The notes under the pieces: generated by a model
What the model was told of the DNA's origin: nothing
Database searches by the model: none
The model's input: only the letters and a program-made list of their open reading frames with translations
Source of the DNA: JAAYWY01 sp050945275
GTDB lineage: Bacteria > Bacillota > DTU030 > DUMP01
DNA length: 21,985 nt
Direction of reading: 5' to 3'
Assembly: GCA_050945275.1 (NCBI GenBank)
Contig: JBMNSQ010000014.1
Coordinates: forward strand, 1-21,985
Position numbers and translations under genes: made by a program
Shown here: positions 1 to 6,534 of the stretch, in pieces
Layout of the letters: each line of letters starts with the position of its first letter
How positions within the stretch are numbered: the stretch's first letter is position 1

Positions 1-1320
1 GATCCCTATGTTATTGCTAATGGCGATGAAGGTGATCCGGGCGCTTTTATGGATCGCAGTATTATGGAGGGTGACCCGCATAGTGTTATCGAGGGTATGA
101 TCATCGGTGCTTACGCCATAGGCGCAAAAGAGGGATACATTTATGTTCGAGCTGAGTATCCGCTAGCGGTTAAGCACTTGACCACAGCTCTTACAGCAGC
201 CAAAGATGCTGGTTTGCTAGGAGAGGATATCTTAGGTAGCGGTTTTTCCTTTAACATTAGCATTTACCAGGGTGGAGGAGCTTTTGTTTGCGGTGAATCC
301 ACGGCGCTAATGGCTTCTTTGGAAGGGCGGCCGGGCGAACCGCGAGCTAAGTATATTCGCAGTGTTGAAAAAGGGTTATATGATAAACCGACTGTGCTGA
401 ATAATGTGGAAACTTGGGCTAATGTACCGGCTATAATAAGTCACGGCTGGGGGTGGTTTCGGAGCTTGGGGCCAAGCGAAAAAAGTCCCGGAACGAAGGT
501 ATTTTCGCTGGTTGGCAAAATAAAAAACACTGGCTTGGTGGAAGTTCCTATGGGCATTCCGCTTCGGAAAATAATATATGACATCGGTGGGGGGTTACTT
601 GGCGACCGAAAGCTAAAGGCCATCCAGACCGGTGGCCCCTCCGGTGGGTGTCTCCCAGCATCGATGATAGATATTCCAGTGGATTACGAGCACCTAAGTC
701 AAGCTGGGGCTATGATGGGCTCGGGCGGGTTAATAGTGATGGATGAGAGAACTTGTATGGTAGATTTAGCCCGGTATTTTTTGGAATTTTTGGCTGAAGA
801 GTCGTGCGGTAAGTGTCTACCATGTCGGGAAGGCATACCAGTGCTGCTTCGACTTTTAACCGATCTCACATTAGGTCAGGGGCAAGCCGGGGATATTGAG
901 CTGATAGAGGAGCAGGCGCATGAATTAAAAGATACGGCTCTTTGTGGCCTAGGACAAACGGCTGCTAATCCGGTGCTGTCCACCCTAAGCTATTTCCGTC
1001 AGGAATATGAGGAGCATGCGGCCGGATTTTGCCGGGCTGGGGTTTGTCGGACGCTCTTTTTGTACCGAGTGAACCCAGACAAGTGTCGCGGCTGCGGTGC
1101 CTGTACCCGGGTGTGTCTTACCGGCAGCATTAAAGGTGAAACAAAAAAGGTCCACTCTATCGAAGTTGAGAGTTGTACTCGCTGTGGTAGCTGTGTTGAT
1201 GTGTGTCGGTTTGATGCTATTGAGGTGAAACCGTGGCCGACCAAAAAGAAAAGCCGAATCAAGGCGCTGTGGGATCACATTGGGCAATTTGCTTGGCTGA
1301 GGGGGCGAAATCATGGCTGA
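1..1320 (+). CDS. NADH-binding NuoF/HydB-like flavoprotein subunit, 5' partial
   Basis: This is the NADH- and FMN-binding subunit of a soluble NADH-linked oxidoreductase, and the frame is already open at base 1, so the N-terminus lies outside the window. The first codons read NGDEGDPGAF, the FMN/NADH signature of the NuoF family, followed by GGGAFVCGESTALM and NVETWANVP. The family's 4Fe-4S motif is seen as SCGKCLPCREG with a fourth Cys in ALCGLGQ. A CRAGVC pair and a C-terminal two-cluster ferredoxin domain follow (CRGCGACTRVC and CTRCGSCVDVC). That tail is typical of HydB/HndC/BfuB proteins and absent from plain complex I NuoF. The stop codon overlaps the next start by 8 bases, so the genes are probably translationally coupled. 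I infer that it passes electrons between NAD(H) and the iron-sulfur chain of the downstream AOR. The family is sure; the exact complex is inferred from the neighbours. Confidence 0.93.
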   Translation, partial: DPYVIANGDEGDPGAFMDRSIMEGDPHSVIEGMIIGAYAIGAKEGYIYVRAEYPLAVKHLTTALTAAKDAGLLGEDILGSGFSFNISIYQGGGAFVCGESTALMASLEGRPGEPRAKYIRSVEKGLYDKPTVLNNVETWANVPAIISHGWGWFRSLGPSEKSPGTKVFSLVGKIKNTGLVEVPMGIPLRKIIYDIGGGLLGDRKLKAIQTGGPSGGCLPASMIDIPVDYEHLSQAGAMMGSGGLIVMDERTCMVDLARYFLEFLAEESCGKCLPCREGIPVLLRLLTDLTLGQGQAGDIELIEEQAHELKDTALCGLGQTAANPVLSTLSYFRQEYEEHAAGFCRAGVCRTLFLYRVNPDKCRGCGACTRVCLTGSIKGETKKVHSIEVESCTRCGSCVDVCRFDAIEVKPWPTKKKSRIKALWDHIGQFAWLRGRNHG

Positions 1321-2065
1321 CGCGGTACACTTTTTGACTATAAACGGGGTACAAGTATCTGCTCAGCCGGGGACGCGACTTCTGGATGTACTGCGTGAGC
1401 AGAGGATTGACATACCAACTTTATGTGATCATAAGGGGCTGACACCATGGGGGAGTTGCCGCCTGTGTCTAGTGGAAGTAGTAGAGCGGGGTCGTAGACG
1501 GCTAGTTGCATCTTGTCTTTATCCGGTGGAACGGGCATCGTCGGTAGATACAGAAAGCCCTCGAGTTCGGAAGGCCCGGCGCTATTTACTTACGTTGTTG
1601 TTGAACCGAAACGGTAACGCAAAGATAGTCCAACAATTAGCCGCCCGTTATGGAGTCACGTCCCGGCAGTGTTTCTTTGATAGGCGAGAAGAGGGAAATT
1701 GCATTCTTTGTTTGCGTTGTGTGCGGGCCTGTAATATTCAGGGCCATAGCGCCATCGGGACAGCTTTTCGGGGGCAAACAAAAAAAATTAGTTCACCATT
1801 TGACGAACCGCCGCCAGATTGCATCGGTTGTGCTGCCTGTGCGGCTGTTTGTCCCACGGGAGCTATTGAAGTAATAGAAGATGAGGTCAGCAGAAAAATA
1901 TGGGGCCGGACGTTTGAGATGGTGCGTTGTGAACGCTGTGGTCAGGTCCTTGCCACTCGCGAGCAACTGGCGTGGGCCCGCCGAAAGTTAGGCTACGAGC
2001 TTGACGATAAGCTGTGTCCACGTTGTCGCCAGCGAACCGAGGCAGGCCTGATGGTGAAAATATAG
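1313..2065 (+). CDS. NuoG/HydA-like iron-sulfur electron transfer subunit (short, no hydrogenase domain)
   Basis: A 250-residue electron-transfer protein. Residues 1-75 form a plant-type 2Fe-2S domain with ligands C38, C49, C52 and C68 (CDHKGLTPWGSCRLC, then SCLYP). Two 4Fe-4S motifs follow, NCILCLRCVRAC (C130-C140) and DCIGCAACAAVCPTG (C170-C180). The His-ligated cluster usual in NuoG is not visible, and there is neither an H-cluster domain as in HydA nor a molybdopterin domain as in full NuoG. At the C-terminus, CERC (206-209) and CPRC (235-238) form a zinc-ribbon-like pair. The size and layout fit BfuA-type subunits of NADH/ferredoxin-coupled enzymes. The ATG is preceded by GAGGGGG with a 7-nt gap, and the start lies inside the end of the NuoF-like gene. 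It probably bridges the flavoprotein to the ferredoxin-like subunit encoded next. Confidence 0.88.
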   Translation: MADAVHFLTINGVQVSAQPGTRLLDVLREQRIDIPTLCDHKGLTPWGSCRLCLVEVVERGRRRLVASCLYPVERASSVDTESPRVRKARRYLLTLLLNRNGNAKIVQQLAARYGVTSRQCFFDRREEGNCILCLRCVRACNIQGHSAIGTAFRGQTKKISSPFDEPPPDCIGCAACAAVCPTGAIEVIEDEVSRKIWGRTFEMVRCERCGQVLATREQLAWARRKLGYELDDKLCPRCRQRTEAGLMVKI

Positions 2066-2145
2066 GGAGGTACTTAGATTCGACAGGGGGTGGCTGAATA
2101 AGTCTCGTTATGTTCCTAAAAAGTTCGAGGGGAGGAGAAAAGGTC

Positions 2146-2625
2146 GTGAGTAACATCCTACTGATTACCCCGGAGCGTTGTACGGGGTGCGGCAGCTGTG
2201 AGTTGGCCTGTTCGTTTAGGCATGAGGGCGAGTTTAGGCCGACAGCGTCAAGGGTATCGGTGTTGCGCTTTGAGGCCGGAGTGGCGGTACCGCTGACTTG
2301 TCTGCAGTGTGATGAGCCCTATTGTATGGCCGTGTGCAAAACAGGTGCTATTTCCAAGAATGCCGACAGCGGTTTAGTGTCAGTGGACGGTGATAAGTGC
2401 ATTGGTTGCCGTATGTGCCTAGTGGCCTGTCCGTTTGGTAATATCAATTATAGTATTGCGGCCAAACAAGCGGTAAAATGCGACTACTGCGATGGCGAAC
2501 CGGAATGTGTTCTTTGGTGTTCCCAGAAGGCCATCGAATACCTACCCCAAGACACCGCTACTTTAGGACGGAAAAAGGCCTATTCGGCGAAGTTCGCCAA
2601 ACTGGTTGAGGAGGTGCAGTCCTAA
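2146..2625 (+). CDS. Four-cluster ferredoxin-like small subunit of the AOR (AorA/WorS/HycB-like)
   Basis: A roughly 159-residue polyferredoxin with four Cys groups: CTGCGSCELAC, CLQCDEPYCMAVC, CIGCRMCLVAC and CDYCDGEPECVLWC. This supports four 4Fe-4S clusters, as in the HycB/DMSO-reductase-B type and the AorA/WorS small subunits of AOR enzymes. I place the start at GTG 2146 because a strong GGGGAGGAG lies 8-9 nt upstream. An in-frame ATG at 2110 would put that ribosome site inside the coding region and add 12 unconserved-looking residues. The stop shares one base with the AOR start (TAATG), so the two subunits are probably made in matched amounts. Its likely role is to carry electrons from the tungsten site to the NuoG/NuoF-like pair or to free ferredoxin. 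Confidence 0.9.
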   Translation: MSNILLITPERCTGCGSCELACSFRHEGEFRPTASRVSVLRFEAGVAVPLTCLQCDEPYCMAVCKTGAISKNADSGLVSVDGDKCIGCRMCLVACPFGNINYSIAAKQAVKCDYCDGEPECVLWCSQKAIEYLPQDTATLGRKKAYSAKFAKLVEEVQS

Positions 2626-4427
2626 TGTATGGCTGGGTAGGAAAGATACTAAGGGTAGATTTGACTTTAGGAAAAGTTAATCTAGAACCGCTTAATGAGA
2701 AACTGGCGCAAAAGTTCATTGGTGCTCGAGGTTTAGGCGAGAAGATATTTTCCGACGAAGTAGATCCCAATGTGGATCCATTGTCGACCGACAATAAAAT
2801 CTTATTTTCGGCTGGGCCGCTTACCGGAACGCTAGCTACTTCGGCCGGACGTTATAATGTGGTAACCAAAGGGCCGCTTACCGGGACTATCGCTGCTTCT
2901 AACGCTGGGGGCTATTTTGGTCCGGAACTAAAATATGCGGGTTATGACCTGATTATCATAGAGGGTCAAGCAACGAAACCGGTCTATCTCTGGATAAACA
3001 ATGATAAGATAGAAATCCGCTGTGCCGAGCATTTATGGGGGAAATTCACTGATGAAACCACCGATACCTTGCTTGAAGAGACCGATCCAGAAGCGAAGGT
3101 AGCTTGTATTGGCCCTGGCGGTGAAAACATGGTTCTTTTTGCCGGTGTTATCAATGACAAACATCGGGCGGCGGGGCGTACCGGTGTCGGCGCAGTAATG
3201 GGCTCAAAGAACTTAAAGGCAGTGGTGGTGCGTGGTACTGGTGGTGTTAAGGTAGCGAATAAGGAAGCTTTCCGGGAAGCGGTTTTGGATGCTCGGGCTA
3301 AACTAGCTGCCCATCCAGTAACCTCCGGTGGCCTGCCTGCCTATGGCACCAATGTGCTAGTAAATGTGCTAAATCAGGCCGGCTCTTTACCCACCTGTAA
3401 TTTCCGTACTGGTTATTTTGAAAACGCTGACAAGATCAGTGGTGAAACCATGGCGGCGACCAGATATGTGCGCAACAAAGCTTGCACGGCTTGTACCATA
3501 GCTTGTGGCCAAGTTTCTGCCGTCAAGACCGGTCCCTGGGCTGTCGTGGGCGAAGGTCCGGAATACGAAGCTACCTGGGCTTATGGTTCTCAGTGCGGTG
3601 TAGATGACGTGGATGCCATCATTAAGGCCAATAATCTGTGTGATCAGTTGGGTATAGACCCCATTACCATGGGTAGTACCATCGCTTGTGCCATGGAGCT
3701 ATTTGACGAGGGAATAATTGATAAAGAAATCACGGGCATTCCACTCTATTTTGGTAATGCCGAGGCCATTGTGAAACTTACCGAAGAAACCGGCTTAAAA
3801 CGCGGTTTTGGGGCCCAATTGGCAACCGGATCGTATCGATTAGCTGATAAATACGGACGCCCTGAGCTATCTATGTCGGCTAAGAAACAGGAGATGCCGG
3901 CCTATGATCCACGAGGCATACAAGGCATGGGCTTAGAGTATGCCACATCTAATCGAGGAGCCTGCCACGTGCGCGGCTATTTGACTTCGCCGGAGATATT
4001 GGGTATACCGGAGAAACTAGATCCCGATAGCACAGCCGAAAAGCCAGCTTGGCTTAAGACATTCCAGGACCTCACGGCGGCTCTAGATTCTTCTGGTATC
4101 TGCTTATTTACCACCTTTGCTATCGGCGCGCCCGAAATTGCAGCTATGTTGAGCGCCGCTACCGGTGTGAAGTATTCGGTGGATGAATTCATGCAGGCTG
4201 GCGACCGTATCTGGAATTTAGAGCGGCTGTTTAACTTGTCTGCCGGACTAACAGCAGCCGACGATACTTTGCCACCGCGGATGTTTAAGGAACCTATTCC
4301 CACCGGCCCTAATAAGGGCAAAGTGAGCAAACTACCGGAAATGTTGCCGGTGTACTATGAGATCCGGGGTTGGAGTGCAGATGGTGTCCCTGGCCAAGAG
4401 AAGCTGGCTGAGTTAGGATTGGTCTAG
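2625..4427 (+). CDS. aor: Aldehyde:ferredoxin oxidoreductase, tungstopterin catalytic subunit
   Basis: A 600-residue catalytic subunit that oxidises aldehydes to carboxylic acids at a tungsten-bispterin site. It aligns by eye along its length with the AOR family, beginning MYGWVGKILRVDL. The 4Fe-4S ligands are C287, C290 and C294 (ACTACTIAC) and C493 in DSSGICLF, within one residue of the Pyrococcus furiosus AOR pattern (288/291/295/494, recalled). E313 (GPEYE) and H448 (RGACHVR) sit exactly where the P. furiosus residues near tungsten are known. D488 in the DxxGxC motif is the pterin-contacting type. The ATG is preceded by GAGGAGG about 9 nt upstream and overlaps the previous stop by one base. 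The substrate cannot be told from sequence. The neighbours suggest electron output to both ferredoxin and NAD. The protein looks full length and intact. Confidence 0.96.
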   Translation: MYGWVGKILRVDLTLGKVNLEPLNEKLAQKFIGARGLGEKIFSDEVDPNVDPLSTDNKILFSAGPLTGTLATSAGRYNVVTKGPLTGTIAASNAGGYFGPELKYAGYDLIIIEGQATKPVYLWINNDKIEIRCAEHLWGKFTDETTDTLLEETDPEAKVACIGPGGENMVLFAGVINDKHRAAGRTGVGAVMGSKNLKAVVVRGTGGVKVANKEAFREAVLDARAKLAAHPVTSGGLPAYGTNVLVNVLNQAGSLPTCNFRTGYFENADKISGETMAATRYVRNKACTACTIACGQVSAVKTGPWAVVGEGPEYEATWAYGSQCGVDDVDAIIKANNLCDQLGIDPITMGSTIACAMELFDEGIIDKEITGIPLYFGNAEAIVKLTEETGLKRGFGAQLATGSYRLADKYGRPELSMSAKKQEMPAYDPRGIQGMGLEYATSNRGACHVRGYLTSPEILGIPEKLDPDSTAEKPAWLKTFQDLTAALDSSGICLFTTFAIGAPEIAAMLSAATGVKYSVDEFMQAGDRIWNLERLFNLSAGLTAADDTLPPRMFKEPIPTGPNKGKVSKLPEMLPVYYEIRGWSADGVPGQEKLAELGLV

Positions 4428-4699
4428 TGGCGACAGTACGTTTCTTTGCCACCATCCGGGAAATTACAGGCCAGAAAGAAACAGTTGTGATGGCTAACAC
4501 ACTGCAAGATTTATTGGAGAAACTGGCGTCTAAGCAAGGAGTCCGTTTCCACCAGGCTGTCTATGGACCGGAAGGTCTTAGCCCAGAAGTTATTATTATG
4601 ATCAACGGCCGTCACATTGAGCATTTGCCAGCCGGGCTAAGTACCGAGCTAACGCCAACTGATATCGTGGCCATCTTTCCGTTGGTAGGTGGCGGTTAG
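4427..4699 (+). CDS. MoaD/ThiS-family sulfur carrier protein
   Basis: A 90-residue ubiquitin-fold protein ending FPLVGGG, with the C-terminal Gly-Gly that is adenylated and thiocarboxylated in MoaD/ThiS proteins. The N-terminus (VATVRFFATIREITG) and the stretch MINGRHIEHL are typical of MoaD-like proteins. It starts at GTG, overlapping the AOR stop by one base (TAGTG), with AGGA 7 nt upstream, so it is the last cistron of the AOR operon. MoaD donates sulfur for the pterin dithiolene, so a dedicated copy beside an AOR probably serves tungstopterin synthesis. No MoaE or MoeB partner is seen here. A terminator hairpin follows within 6 nt. Confidence 0.9.
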   Translation: MATVRFFATIREITGQKETVVMANTLQDLLEKLASKQGVRFHQAVYGPEGLSPEVIIMINGRHIEHLPAGLSTELTPTDIVAIFPLVGGG

Positions 4700-4704
4700 T
4701 ACAA

Positions 4705-4740
4705 AAGGCAGTCGCTATGGCCTGAGCGGCTGCCTTCTTT
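4705..4740 (+). terminator. Rho-independent terminator of the AOR operon
   Basis: A 12-bp stem (AAGGCAGTCGCT / AGCGGCTGCCTT, one G-U pair) with an 8-nt loop, followed by CTTT. It lies six bases after the stop of the sulfur-carrier gene. The T-run is short, partly contributed by the stem. Confidence 0.8.
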
Positions 4741-4825
4741 ATGTCGAATAGTTTCTTGTTCCTGACTCTTTGGTAGCAAGCTATCTTAATACTACGGCGG
4801 TGTTTCTCGTGTGGAAATATGTACC

Positions 4826-4855
4826 ATGACGCCCTTGGCACGAAGTGCACATAAT
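4826..4855 (+). promoter_or_regulatory. Probable sigma-A promoter of the glutamate-synthase-like gene
   Basis: A -35-like ATGACG (4826-4831) and a -10-like CATAAT (4850-4855) are separated by 18 bp. Transcription would start near 4862, about 42 nt ahead of the coding region. The spacer contains the small inverted repeat GCAC-GAA-GTGC, which could be an operator. The match is moderate and untested. Confidence 0.4.
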
Positions 4856-4903
4856 AATGTTAGATTTAAGACTAGATAGATTGCACAAACAAGGGAGGCT
4901 TAA

Positions 4904-6319
4904 TTGGTGGTAATCAAATGGGCGGGAGACTTGCTCCGCGGAGTCATGGATGAGACAGCTGACGATATTATGTCCAAGATGATGCAGGATCGGTACACGG
5001 ACAACCTGTTGACAGGCCTATCGATAGCCAAAAAATGCGGCTTCCAAAACCTAATGGAAATAGAAATGCGCGCTGCCCAAGGGGCTACATTAGAACGACC
5101 GCTGGGAAGCTCGCTGAGGATGTCGCCTTGGGAAACCCTGATGTTCAGTCCTGTGCATTTGCATCGTTTCCCGGTGGAGAGCATGGAACAGATCAATATG
5201 GGTGTGACTATTGGTCCCCAGGCGAAACGTCCGCTAAAATTGGATATCCCTATTTTTATTGCCGGTATGTCTTATGGTAGTGCTCTAAGTGTTACGGCCA
5301 AAGTAGCTTTGGCTCGTGCAGCCAGCGCACTAGGGACGGCTACTAATACTGGTGAAGCGGGTCTCTTGCCGGAGGAGCGCAGCGAGGCCATGAAGCTAAT
5401 TGGTCAGTATAACCGCGGTGGTTATCTCAATCAGCCAGATAAGTATAAGCAGTTGAACGCGATAGAAATTCAGTTGGGGCAAGGAGCTCAGGCTAATGCT
5501 CCCCAACGAACCCAAGTCAAGTTTATTGATGACAAGATGCGTACTGTGTTTAATCTAAAAAAAGGGCAGGATGCAGTTCTTAATGCGCGTATTCCCGGAA
5601 TAAATACGGCAGAAGATTTTATTAATACTGTGCGCCGGCTAAAGCAAGAAGTGGATGTGCCGGTGGGGATGAAGCTGGCAGCGACCCACCATTTAGAAAA
5701 AGAACTGGATGTGGCGGCTGAGGCCGGTGTGGATTTTATCTCGGTGGATGGGGCTGAAGGTGGTACGCACGGTAGCACACCTACGCTTCAGGACGATGTT
5801 GGTTTGCCTACTATCTACGGCATTGCCCGTGCCCGGCGTCATCTAAAACGGTTAGGGTTGATAGGGAAGGTATCGCTTCTGGCCGGTGGCGGACTCATTA
5901 CCCCGGGACAGTTCCTAAAGGCTTTAGCCTTAGGTGCCGATGCAGTGTATATTGGTACCGTGGCTATTTTGGCTCTGGTAGCCCAGCAGATTACCAAAGT
6001 GACGCCCGGTGAAGCACCGATGCAAATGGTGCTGCATACTGGTCGTTATAAGGATAAGTTCGATATTGACTTGGGAACACAGAACCTGGTTAATTTTCTC
6101 GTGCTGTCAGTGGAGGAGATGACATCGGTAATGCTTGTGCTTGGTCATACTGCCCTTGATCATCTTACCACAGCTGATATGGCCTGCACAGATCCGTTCT
6201 TAGCCCAAGCGTTGGGGGTACAATATGCTGGCATTGCACCTATGGAGCAAGGAAATTACTATGAGGGTCTATTTGCCGGTTACTGGGTCGAAGAGGGTAA
6301 GCAGCCAACACTACAGTAA
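4904..6319 (+). CDS. FMN-binding glutamate synthase family protein, cluster-less stand-alone synthase domain
   Basis: A 471-residue TIM-barrel protein homologous to the central/FMN domain of the glutamate synthase large subunit. Visible family motifs are FIAGMSYGSAL (about 118-128), NTGEAGLLPEE (148-158), PVGMKLAATHH (253-263), DGAEGGTHGSTP (282-293) and LLAGGGLITPGQF (325-337). It lacks the N-terminal glutaminase domain and the C-terminal GXGXG domain. After the GTVAILAL segment, where glutamate synthases carry the three 3Fe-4S cysteines, it reads VAQQITKVTPGE with no Cys. A redox path like that of classical GltB is therefore doubtful, and the reaction is uncertain. AAGGGAGG (4891-4898) precedes both TTG 4904 and GTG 4907; either may be the start. 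It has its own promoter and terminator, so it is separate from the AOR operon. Family assignment is sure; function is not. Confidence 0.88.
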   Translation: MVVIKWAGDLLRGVMDETADDIMSKMMQDRYTDNLLTGLSIAKKCGFQNLMEIEMRAAQGATLERPLGSSLRMSPWETLMFSPVHLHRFPVESMEQINMGVTIGPQAKRPLKLDIPIFIAGMSYGSALSVTAKVALARAASALGTATNTGEAGLLPEERSEAMKLIGQYNRGGYLNQPDKYKQLNAIEIQLGQGAQANAPQRTQVKFIDDKMRTVFNLKKGQDAVLNARIPGINTAEDFINTVRRLKQEVDVPVGMKLAATHHLEKELDVAAEAGVDFISVDGAEGGTHGSTPTLQDDVGLPTIYGIARARRHLKRLGLIGKVSLLAGGGLITPGQFLKALALGADAVYIGTVAILALVAQQITKVTPGEAPMQMVLHTGRYKDKFDIDLGTQNLVNFLVLSVEEMTSVMLVLGHTALDHLTTADMACTDPFLAQALGVQYAGIAPMEQGNYYEGLFAGYWVEEGKQPTLQ

Positions 6320-6322
6320 CAG

Positions 6323-6359
6323 AAATGCCCGCCGTCAGATCAACTGACAGCGGGCATTT
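6323..6359. terminator. Probable bidirectional terminator
   Basis: A 16-bp arm (AAATGCCCGCCGTCAG) pairs with CTGACAGCGGGCATTT with one mismatch around a 5-nt loop. It starts four bases after the stop of the glutamate-synthase-like gene. AAA/TTT at the stem ends makes it usable in both directions, so it may also stop the convergent lipoprotein transcript. The free T-tract is weak. Confidence 0.65.
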
Positions 6360-6534
6360 AGCTGTTCTATATTTGCTCCCTTTGGGGTCATACATATTGT
6401 TTTTTCTGTGAGTCCGCCCCTTATCAATGGGTTCGCCGGAAAATGGGTTAGCAGGAAAAATGTCCCTCTTTGCCGAAAATAGTTTCCGGGGAAAGCACCG
6501 GCCACCGGCGGCTTAGTTAGACTGATACCTGAGA
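6360..6534. other. Short convergent intergenic region with a 16-nt tandem direct repeat
   Basis: No gene is seen. Two tandem copies of ATGGGTTnGCnGGAAA lie at 6427-6442 and 6443-6458, differing at two positions. GC-rich motifs (CCGGCCACCGGCGG) lie at about 6497-6511. No clear T-tailed hairpin for the leftward gene was found here. Confidence 0.5.

Noticed and set aside
1650..1874. 74-codon open frame inside the NuoG-like gene
   Set aside because: It overlaps a clearly conserved iron-sulfur protein in another frame and has no recognisable motif.
2110..2145. Longer start (ATG 2110) for the ferredoxin-like subunit
   Set aside because: The strong GGGGAGGAG site would fall inside the gene, and it is placed correctly for GTG 2146.
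4836..4850. Sigma-54 promoter-like TTGGCACG...TGCA
   Set aside because: The GG and GC dinucleotides are 8 bp apart instead of the required 10, so it does not fit the -24/-12 spacing.
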